Source: Desulfovibrio sp.
GTDB taxonomy: Bacteria > Desulfobacterota > Desulfovibrionia > Desulfovibrionales > Desulfovibrionaceae
Reading direction: 5' to 3'
Length of the DNA: 7,200 bases
NCBI GenBank assembly: GCA_014804905.1
Contig: JAAUYX010000052.1
Span: 12,204 to 19,403, forward strand
Notes under the pieces: generated by a model
What the model was told of the DNA's origin: nothing
Seen by the model: the letters and a program-made list of their open reading frames with translations, nothing else
Databases searched by the model: none
Translations under genes and position numbers: made by a program
Part shown: one piece after another, positions 1-5,211 of the stretch
Position numbering within the stretch: the stretch's first letter is position 1
Layout of the letters: every line of letters starts with the position of its first letter

Positions 1-854
1 CACTGCGTCCAGTGCAGTTCCTCGATGCCGATGATGACGCAGGCGATGGCCGCGCACACGGGCAAGAGGTACTGGTAGAGCGAAACGAGCTCCGAGCCGA
101 TCTTCCTGATGGCGGGCTGCACGAGGAAATAGGCGATGAAAGTCGGGCAGAAGAGGATGAAGCCGATCCAGACCCAGGGCGTGGCCGTTTCGGCGTGGAC
201 GATGGGCATGTCCTGCATCCCCGGCACGAGGAGCAGCCCCGGGATGGCGGCGAAGAGAAAGACCCAGCGCAGGAGCGAAAGCGGATGATAGGTGTGCGTG
301 GGCTTCTCCAGAATGACGAGGTAGAAGGCATAGCAGATGGTAGAGGCCACGGCGATGGCGTTGCCGAGCAGGATATTGGAGCCGGACTGCGTGTGGCTCG
401 CCCCCGTCACGATGACGATGACCGCGCCCGCAAAGGAGACCACGAGCCCCACATATTCGGCCAGTGAGGGCCGCTGGTGCATGAAGATCACTTCCATGAG
501 CACCACGAACATGGGCGGCAGGGTCATGATGATGGAAATGTCGATGGCGTTGCCGTATTTCAGCGAGGTCACGAAGAGGAAGATGAAGAGGAAGAGGCCC
601 ACGGCCCCGCCGAGCACAATCTTGAGCCAGTCCCCCTTCTGGATGGGCTGGCACCTGATGAAGAGCGAGGCCAGCCAGAAGAGGATGCAGCCGCCCACGA
701 GGCGCACGGCCGAGACGCCGTCGGCGGTCATCCATTCGGGGATGAGCACCTTGGTGGCGGGCACGTTGATGCCCCAGAAGATGGTCGCCAGGAGGATGCA
801 GCCGTTGCCGAGGAGAAAATTGCCCACGCCGCCTTTGCCGGGAGTTGCCGCCAT
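1..854 (-). CDS. DMT-superfamily permease with EamA domains (3' end cut by window edge)
   Basis: This is the first 284 codons of an inner-membrane drug/metabolite-type transporter; the substrate cannot be told from sequence. The reading frame is open to the left edge, so about the last 15-30 residues are missing. I count about nine hydrophobic segments, near residues 15-35, 47-67, 78-98, 103-123, 133-150, 160-180, 194-212, 226-246 and 256-276, close to the usual ten of two EamA halves. The end of the first half, around residues 97-150, has the family look: SLKYGNAIDISII, then TLPPMFVVLMEVIF, a charged/proline stretch (QRPSLAEYVG) and FAGAVIVIV. The ATG at 854 is preceded by AGGA with seven bases of spacing, which supports the start. 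It lies 83 bases downstream of the 113-aa gene on the same strand, so read-through is possible. Family is firm; role (amino-acid or metabolite export is common in the family) is open. Confidence 0.9.
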   Translation of the reverse strand, partial: MAATPGKGGVGNFLLGNGCILLATIFWGINVPATKVLIPEWMTADGVSAVRLVGGCILFWLASLFIRCQPIQKGDWLKIVLGGAVGLFLFIFLFVTSLKYGNAIDISIIMTLPPMFVVLMEVIFMHQRPSLAEYVGLVVSFAGAVIVIVTGASHTQSGSNILLGNAIAVASTICYAFYLVILEKPTHTYHPLSLLRWVFLFAAIPGLLLVPGMQDMPIVHAETATPWVWIGFILFCPTFIAYFLVQPAIRKIGSELVSLYQYLLPVCAAIACVIIGIEELHWTQ

Positions 855-885
855 GAGGGTATCCTGCTGCTGAAAAAGGTGAGAA

Positions 886-930
886 TTTGCCACGCGGCGC
901 CGGCGAAAGCTCCCGCGGCCGTCAGGCAAA
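886..930 (-). terminator. Imperfect GC-rich inverted repeat between the 113-aa gene and the permease
   Basis: TTTGCC at 886-891 is repeated inverted as GGCAAA at 925-930, enclosing a very GC-rich core that can extend the stem imperfectly. Read on the minus strand, the second arm is followed by AATTCTCACC and then TTTTT at about 871-875, too far away for a standard intrinsic terminator. It could be a weak terminator, an attenuating or stabilising mRNA stem, or chance pairing in GC-rich DNA. Confidence 0.3.
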
Positions 931-937
931 GAAATGC

Positions 938-1279
938 TTAATGCCCGGAAAAGTCCAGCACATTGTTGAGCGGGGCCGAGCGGGACGAGATGCGGCCCTC
1001 CGCGAAAAGATGCCGCGTGAGCCGCCAGTCCTCGAGGTCCAGCACGTCGAGCTTGCCCTTCTGCTCCGGCTTGAGGATTGCCGCGAGCGCCGCGAGCACG
1101 TCGTCCACCGGAAAAAAGAGCCCCTCGAAGGAGATGCGCAAGAGGTCCCCCGCAAGCGTCACCACCGCGTCGTCACCTTCCTGCACGCAAGAGGCGCTCG
1201 CTCTGGAGAGGGCCTCCAGGTCCGCCGCGTCCGCCGGATAGAGATTGCCATAGACCTTGAGCAGCACGGGCTGGCTCAT
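938..1279 (-). CDS. 113-aa conserved-looking protein of unknown function
   Basis: I do not recognise this protein. It has no signal peptide, lipobox or membrane segment, so it is probably cytoplasmic, with a mixed alpha/beta look. The N-terminus is beta-like (VLLKVYGNLY), residues 36-56 are hydrophobic (DDAVVTLAGDLLRISFEGLFF), residues 57-70 look helical (PVDDVLAALAAILK), and residues 78-93 hold DVLDLEDWRLTRHLF. Its ATG overlaps the TGA of the upstream TPR gene as ATGA, and a strong GAGGAGG lies seven bases before it, inside the TPR coding sequence, so translational coupling is likely. The TAA stop is at 940-938. Tight coupling argues that it is a real gene acting in the same process as the exported TPR protein and lipoprotein, although it has no visible export signal. 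Function unknown. Confidence 0.8.
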   Translation of the reverse strand: MSQPVLLKVYGNLYPADAADLEALSRASASCVQEGDDAVVTLAGDLLRISFEGLFFPVDDVLAALAAILKPEQKGKLDVLDLEDWRLTRHLFAEGRISSRSAPLNNVLDFSGH

Positions 1280-2400
1280 GGCGTCGCCTCCTCACCGCCT
1301 CCGGCCGCGGCGCCCCGGCACTGGCCGCGGCTGCGGGCAAGCGCCAGGCCCTCGCAGTCCCCGAGGGCGCAGGCGGCGGCAAAATCCGCGCACATGCCCG
1401 CCACATTGTGCCGCGCGAGGCGCACGGCCGCCCGCGCGCGCAGGCGGCGAGCCCGCTCCACTTCGTCCGGCGCGCTTTCCGCGACCGGGGGGTGCAACGC
1501 GGCGTCAAGGTCCGCCTCGGCGAGGGCCGGCTGCCCCAGCCGCCAGTGGGCGAGGCCGCGCACATAGCGGGCGCGGGCGGCGAGCCGCGCGTCCGCGGGA
1601 TGCTTCGCGCCGTTTCTTCCGAGCAGGTCCAGCGCCTCGGCGGCAGCGGACACGGCGCCCTGCGGCAAATCCCGCTGAAGGCGGGCCTCGGCGAGCAACA
1701 CCCACAGGGCCGCATTATCCGGCGCGCCCCGGACGCCCCGCTCCAGTGCGCCGAGAGCCTCGGGCCCGCAGGCCCACGGGCCCGGTGCGGCCTGGGTAGC
1801 CGCCAGCGCCCGCCACAGGGCCTCAAGGCGTTGAGCCGCCGCATCCAGCGCCACCGCGCGCGTGCGCGCCTCCGCCAAAGTTCCCGGCCACTCGCGCTGC
1901 ACGGCGAGCAGGGTGGCCTCCATATCCAGCAAGAGCGCGCGCTCCACGGCCAGCAGGTCCTCCTCGCGCAGGGCGCTCGCCCTCGCTTCGGGAGGCGCGG
2001 GCACAAGGCGCACGGCCACGGCAATGTCCGGCGAATCGTCGGGCGTGAGGTGGTCCAGCCTGTGCTGCCGGGCGCACAGGGCGAGCCGCCCCGCGCGGTC
2101 ATCCAGCCCCGAGGCGGCGAGGCCCCGGCGCGCCGCGGCCGGAAGCTCCGGGCAGGCAGCCATGAGGGCGCTCATCCATGCCACCCCGCGCGCCCAGCGG
2201 TAGGAGAGCGGCACGAGCAGCGGAAAGGGCCGCGGCGCCACCTCGGTCACGGCCGCGTCCGCGGGCGGAGAGCCCTGCCCGGAGAGAGCTGCGGCCGAAA
2301 CCCCGGCGGGGAGCACCGCGCCGAGCAGGCAGATCAGCGCCGCGCCCAGCGCCAAGAGACGCCGGGGCGCGGGGCGCGCACATGCGGGCAGAAGCCGCAT
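1276..2400 (-). CDS. Exported TPR-repeat protein
   Basis: This 374-residue protein has an N-terminal Sec signal: arginines at 9-14, a hydrophobic core at about 15-30 and a likely signal-peptidase I site after VSA (34-36). It should therefore be periplasmic, unless the hydrophobic core stays as an anchor. The C-terminal third carries tetratricopeptide-like helix pairs at about 229-262 (ALWVLLAEARLQRDLPQGAV), 272-303 (ARYVRGLAHWRLGQPALAEA) and 316-346 (RARAAVRLARHNVAG). It ends with a cysteine cluster (C337, C344, C349, C361) in a Sel1/TPR-like capping segment (ACALGDCEG). The middle, about 60-215, is Ala/Arg/Leu-rich and helical, with no family I can name. TPRs usually scaffold protein contacts. 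The start is six bases after the lipoprotein stop; a weak TAGG lies six bases before the ATG, partly formed by the upstream stop codon. The ATG is favoured because it gives the signal peptide. The gene overlaps the next one by four bases. The specific partner is unknown. Confidence 0.85.
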   Translation of the reverse strand: MRLLPACARPAPRRLLALGAALICLLGAVLPAGVSAAALSGQGSPPADAAVTEVAPRPFPLLVPLSYRWARGVAWMSALMAACPELPAAARRGLAASGLDDRAGRLALCARQHRLDHLTPDDSPDIAVAVRLVPAPPEARASALREEDLLAVERALLLDMEATLLAVQREWPGTLAEARTRAVALDAAAQRLEALWRALAATQAAPGPWACGPEALGALERGVRGAPDNAALWVLLAEARLQRDLPQGAVSAAAEALDLLGRNGAKHPADARLAARARYVRGLAHWRLGQPALAEADLDAALHPPVAESAPDEVERARRLRARAAVRLARHNVAGMCADFAAACALGDCEGLALARSRGQCRGAAAGGGEEATP

Positions 2401-2406
2401 CCCTGC

Positions 2407-3009
2407 CTAGTTCTTCTTGGCGTCGATGGTCTGCACGATCTTCTGGGCCATGGGCTTCACGAGGTCGCGCAGGGTGTCGAGCAGGAGATTGTCCGCCGTG
2501 GAGCCGGAGGGCAGCCCGCTGCGGCTCTGGCTCGCGTTGCAGGACTCGCTCCAGAGGCGCCCCTTGCGATTGGCGAGCGCGCACTTGACCCGCATCTGCG
2601 AGGTGATCTCCAGCGAGGAGTTTTCCTTGAGCCAGACCTCGTCCACCTGACCGGTGACGAGATAGTCGGGATTGCCGCTGCGGGCCTGGTTCACGTTGGC
2701 GGCGAAGGTCACCTGGAAGCCGCTGCGCGCGAGCTCGTCGGCCAGCGCGCGGCTGATCCATTCGGCCACGTCGCCGCTGGTCGTGAAGGCGCTGCCGTCG
2801 CGGCGCACGCCCACGGAGGACGTGTCCACGCGCTTGTCCTCAAAGCTGACCACGCTCACGCTGGGCGCGTTGGGCGCGGGAAGCACCGAGGCGTCCAGCG
2901 GCGGCGGGGGGAGCAGGCGCACGGTATTGCTGGGCCCGCAGGCCGAAAGCAGAAAGACGGCCCCGAGCAGGGCAAGAAGGACGACGGGCATTGAGCGGCG
3001 GTGCTGCAT
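2407..3009 (-). CDS. YajG-like outer-membrane-type lipoprotein
   Basis: This 200-residue protein starts with a lipoprotein signal: RR at 4-5, a hydrophobic core at 8-21 and a lipobox L-S-A-C with the acylated cysteine at C24. The next residue is Gly, not Asp, so Lol-dependent sorting to the outer membrane is plausible. A proline-rich spacer (34-47) leads into a domain at about 50-200. The pattern VSVVSFEDKR, then VRRDG, then a helix EWISRALADELARSGFQV, then PDYLVTGQVDEVW resembles YajG and related small lipoproteins, where a beta strand with a D-R pair is followed by an amphipathic helix. This family call rests on pattern resemblance only. Two cysteines, C143 and C157, could form a periplasmic disulfide. 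The C-terminal 172-195 is an amphipathic helix. The ATG at 3009 has TGAGG five bases before it; the alternative Met7 has no such site. It is first in a likely operon with the TPR and 113-aa genes. Biological role unknown. Confidence 0.85.
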   Translation of the reverse strand: MQHRRSMPVVLLALLGAVFLLSACGPSNTVRLLPPPPLDASVLPAPNAPSVSVVSFEDKRVDTSSVGVRRDGSAFTTSGDVAEWISRALADELARSGFQVTFAANVNQARSGNPDYLVTGQVDEVWLKENSSLEITSQMRVKCALANRKGRLWSESCNASQSRSGLPSGSTADNLLLDTLRDLVKPMAQKIVQTIDAKKN

Positions 3010-3030
3010 GGCTGCCTCACGGGAAAAAAG

Positions 3031-3058
3031 TTGATTCTAGAATCTGTTTAGAGATACA
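3031..3058 (+). promoter_or_regulatory. Candidate sigma-70 promoter for serS
   Basis: TTGATT (3031-3036) is a four-of-six -35 match, and GATACA (3053-3058) is a weak -10 match after 16 bases. This is the only AT-rich stretch upstream of serS, which makes it the best location. It would give a leader of roughly 95 bases. It overlaps the opposite-facing candidate promoter, so the two directions could compete or be co-regulated. Confidence 0.35.
3033..3044. promoter_or_regulatory. Perfect 12-bp palindrome, candidate operator
   Basis: GATTCTAGAATC is perfectly symmetric and sits in the short AT-rich part of the divergent intergenic region. It covers the candidate minus-strand -10 box and touches the candidate plus-strand -35 box. 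A dimeric regulator bound here could affect both directions. No regulator gene is present in the window to pair it with, and the symmetry may be partly incidental. Confidence 0.4.
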
Positions 3059-3063
3059 CGCAA
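3034..3063 (-). promoter_or_regulatory. Candidate sigma-70 promoter for the lipoprotein operon
   Basis: On the minus strand, TAGAAT (3039-3034) matches a -10 box at five of six positions. TTGCGT (3063-3058) is a weak -35 match 18 bases upstream. This would place transcription start near 3027, leaving a leader of about 20 bases with the TGAGG ribosome site. The -10 box lies inside the palindrome at 3033-3044. Assigned by eye from consensus. Confidence 0.45.
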
Positions 3064-3133
3064 TGGCGGCGGCTTGCAAGGCGCTGGCCGCCATGCTACC
3101 AACGGGGCGGCCTTGCCGCCTCACGCGGCGGCC
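3063..3133 (+). promoter_or_regulatory. GC-rich serS leader with two possible hairpins
   Basis: The leader contains an 8-bp perfect inverted repeat, ATGGCGGC (3063-3070) with GCCGCCAT (3087-3094), around a 16-base loop. A second stem pairs GCCGC (3115-3119) with GCGGC (3125-3129) over a CTCAC loop, extendable by GGCC/GGCC (3109-3112 with 3130-3133) across a 2-base bulge. The second stem is followed by CGGACGGC and TTTT (3141-3144), just before the AAGGAGG ribosome site. I see no T-box consensus. It could be a leader that tunes serS expression, or chance pairing in GC-rich DNA. Confidence 0.3.
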
Positions 3134-3162
3134 GGACGGCTTTTCAGGAAGGAGGGCAGGCG

Positions 3163-4440
3163 ATGATTGACCTCAAGCTGGCGCAAAAGCAGCCGGAAAT
3201 CGTGGAAAAAGCGCTTACGGAGCGCCATTCCAAACTCGACATGCGGGAATTTCGCGCCCTTGACGAGCGGCGGCGCGCCCTGCTCGCCGAGGTGGAGGCC
3301 CTGAAGAGCCGGCGCAACGCGGCCTCGGACGAGGTGGCGGCTATCAAGCGCGCGGGCGGTGACGCCAGCGACCGCTTCGCCGCGCTGGGCGAGCTTTCGG
3401 AGCGCATCAGGAAGCTCGACGCCGAAGTGGCCGAGGTCAAGGCCGAGGAGGAGGCCTGGCTGCTCTCCGTGCCCAATTTGCCGGACGCCTCGGTGCCGCA
3501 GGGCGCGGATGAAAAGGAGAACGTGGAGGTCACGCGCTGGGGCACGCCGCGCAGCTTCGACTTCCCTCCCGAGGAGCATGGCGAGCTCGGCACGCGCCTT
3601 GGCGGTCTCGACTTCGCCCGCGCGGCGAAGCTCACCGGGAGCCGCTTCGTGGTGGAGCGCGGCTGGGCCGCGCGCCTTGAGCGGGCGCTCGTCAACTTCT
3701 TCCTTGACCAGCACACCAGGCACGAGGGCTATATCGAAATCTCCCCGCCCTATATGGTGAACCGCGCCACCATGACGGGCACCGGGCAGCTCCCCAAGTT
3801 CGAGGAGGACCTCTTCAAGGTGCGCGACTGGGACTATTACCTCATCCCCACCGCCGAAGTGCCGCTCACCAACCTGCACGCGGGCGAGACCCTGGACGAG
3901 GCAGAGCTGCCCCTGGCCTATTGCGCGGCCACGCCCTGCTTCCGCTCCGAGGCCGGGAGCGCCGGCAAGGACACGCGCGGTATCATCCGCATGCACCAGT
4001 TCACCAAGGTGGAGATGGTGCGCTTCGCCCACCCGGACGACAGCATGAACCAGCTCGAGCTCATGACCGGGCACGCGCGGCACCTTTTGGAGCTCATGGA
4101 GCTGCCCTACCGCGTCATCACCCTCTGCACCGGGGACCTCGGCTTCAGCGCCGCCAAGACCTATGACGTGGAGGTCTGGCTGCCCTCGCAGAACACCTAC
4201 CGGGAAATCTCCTCCTGCTCCAACTGCACGGATTTCCAGGCGCGTCGCGCCAATATCCGCTTCAAGCCCAGGGGCGGCAAGGCCGCCTGGGTGCACACGC
4301 TCAACGGCTCCGGGCTCCCCACCGGGCGCACCATGGCGGCTATCCTCGAAAACGGACAGCAAAAGGACGGCAGCGTGGTGCTGCCCAAGGTGCTTGTGCC
4401 TTATATGGACGGGGTGGAGGTCATCGAGCCCGCGCACTGA
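3163..4440 (+). CDS. serS: Seryl-tRNA synthetase
   Basis: This class II aminoacyl-tRNA synthetase joins serine to tRNA-Ser (and to tRNA-Sec where present) using ATP, in the cytoplasm. At 425 residues it is the normal bacterial length and looks intact. Residues 1-105 form the tRNA-binding helical arm: the start MIDLKLAQKQPE is typical, and charged heptad-like helices run from about 28 to 98. The catalytic domain follows. TAEVPLTN (230-237) is the serine-binding TxE region. Motif 2 is FRSEAGSAGKDTRGIIR (260-276), continuing to HQFTKVEM. Motif 3 is NGSGLPTGRTMAAILEN (381-397). SSCSNCTDFQARR (350-362) is the usual conserved stretch before motif 3. The ATG at 3163 has AAGGAGG seven bases before it. 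It is transcribed alone, divergent from the lipoprotein operon and convergent with the 249-aa gene. Highly confident. Confidence 0.98.
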   Translation: MIDLKLAQKQPEIVEKALTERHSKLDMREFRALDERRRALLAEVEALKSRRNAASDEVAAIKRAGGDASDRFAALGELSERIRKLDAEVAEVKAEEEAWLLSVPNLPDASVPQGADEKENVEVTRWGTPRSFDFPPEEHGELGTRLGGLDFARAAKLTGSRFVVERGWAARLERALVNFFLDQHTRHEGYIEISPPYMVNRATMTGTGQLPKFEEDLFKVRDWDYYLIPTAEVPLTNLHAGETLDEAELPLAYCAATPCFRSEAGSAGKDTRGIIRMHQFTKVEMVRFAHPDDSMNQLELMTGHARHLLELMELPYRVITLCTGDLGFSAAKTYDVEVWLPSQNTYREISSCSNCTDFQARRANIRFKPRGGKAAWVHTLNGSGLPTGRTMAAILENGQQKDGSVVLPKVLVPYMDGVEVIEPAH

Positions 4441-4447
4441 CGCGGGC
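4428..4447. terminator. Strong hairpin shared by two convergent genes, no T-tract
   Basis: GCCCGCG (4428-4434) pairs perfectly with CGCGGGC (4441-4447) over a 6-base loop, CACTGA, that includes the serS stop codon. The stop of the opposite gene begins 12 bases beyond the second arm. Neither side has a T-run, so this is not a textbook intrinsic terminator. It may pause polymerase or protect both 3' ends, possibly with Rho. Confidence 0.45.
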
Positions 4448-4458
4448 CCGGGACGCCC

Positions 4459-5208
4459 TCAGCGCTCCACGGCGAAGATATTGCGGTAGATGAGGTCCGC
4501 ATCCTGCTCGCGGACCTCGATGATGACCTGGGCGTTGACGAGGCTGTACTGTTCGGGCACGCGGGCCACCATCACCGCGCGCTTGAAGCGGCTGATGCGA
4601 AAATTGCCCACGTCTTCGGGGTCGAAGGCGAGCGGGCACTTCTGGCCCGAGGCCGTGACGAGGGTAGCGGAAACCGAGCCCGCGAGGAGCTTCTGGCTGT
4701 CCGGGTTGCGCAGGTCAAGGCCGATGCGCAGGCCATTGCCGCGCAGCGCCCGCGCCTGGACATTGCCCACCTTGATGGCGCCCGTATCCACTTCGGGAAA
4801 TTCCTCGTGGCCGGGGCCCTCCCCCAGGGCAGCGGCCGAGGCGGCCTGCGGGGTCTCGGCCGCCGGAGAGGCTTCCGGCTGTGTCTCGCCGCCCGCGCGC
4901 GCGAGGCGTCGCAGCAGGAGCTCCCGGCCCTGCACGCCCTCCTCCCGCAGCAATTCCTCAAAATTCTGCAGGCGCTCGGCCGTGGCCTGGGCCGCCTGGG
5001 TGTCCATTTCAAAGCGTTGCATGTTGGCGCGCAGGCTGGCGTTCTCCTGCCAGAGCTGCCAGCACTGCCACCCGAGGGCGGCGCAGAGGAAGGGCAGACA
5101 GGCGAAAAAGGCGACGAGCACGAAAAAAAGGCTCCGCCGCAGGCGGAAACTGCGGCGCGGGCCATTGTCGCGCATGAGGATGATGCCGAGCTGTTCGCGG
5201 TAGCGCAC
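4459..5208 (-). CDS. Single-pass membrane protein with coiled coil and periplasmic beta-rich domain
   Basis: This is a 249-residue protein of unknown function. A basic N-terminus (residues 13-25, rich in Arg) precedes one membrane helix at about 26-47, so the N-terminus should be inside and the rest in the periplasm. Residues 48-105 are charged and helical, likely a coiled coil (QENASLRANMQRFE, then ATAERLQNFEELLREE). A flexible Ala/Pro/Glu linker follows at 106-140. The C-terminal domain, 143-249, looks beta-rich (GLRIGLDLRNPDSQKLLAGS, FRISRFKRAVMVARVP, NAQVIIEVREQDADLIYRNIF). The layout resembles DUF6776-type proteins, a weak similarity I cannot confirm. Translation begins at GTG (5208-5206), three bases after the upstream gene's TAG, with GAGG six bases before it inside that gene. 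An ATG at codon 12 (5175) is possible but has no ribosome site. Coupling to the YkuD-fold gene suggests a cell-wall role. Confidence 0.8.
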   Translation of the reverse strand: MRYREQLGIILMRDNGPRRSFRLRRSLFFVLVAFFACLPFLCAALGWQCWQLWQENASLRANMQRFEMDTQAAQATAERLQNFEELLREEGVQGRELLLRRLARAGGETQPEASPAAETPQAASAAALGEGPGHEEFPEVDTGAIKVGNVQARALRGNGLRIGLDLRNPDSQKLLAGSVSATLVTASGQKCPLAFDPEDVGNFRISRFKRAVMVARVPEQYSLVNAQVIIEVREQDADLIYRNIFAVER

Positions 5209-5211
5209 GGC

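Noticed and set aside
12..941. Three overlapping plus-strand frames of 151-178 codons at the left end
   Set aside because: They are antisense to the EamA permease. Their products are rich in Asp/Glu/His or Met/Thr, as expected opposite membrane-protein codons, and have no domain.
1408..2994. 528-codon open frame on the plus strand
   Set aside because: It lies antisense across the TPR and lipoprotein genes. Its product is Arg/Gly/His-rich with no recognisable domain, while the minus-strand products have signal peptides, a lipobox and TPRs. Long spurious frames are expected opposite GC-rich codons.
3010..3162. T-box or other known riboswitch upstream of serS
   Set aside because: I searched by eye for the T-box consensus and a specifier-loop layout and found neither; the leader is too short for a canonical T-box.
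3121..4437. 438-codon open frame on the minus strand opposite serS
   Set aside because: It is entirely antisense to an unmistakable seryl-tRNA synthetase, and its composition is that of a reverse-complement shadow.
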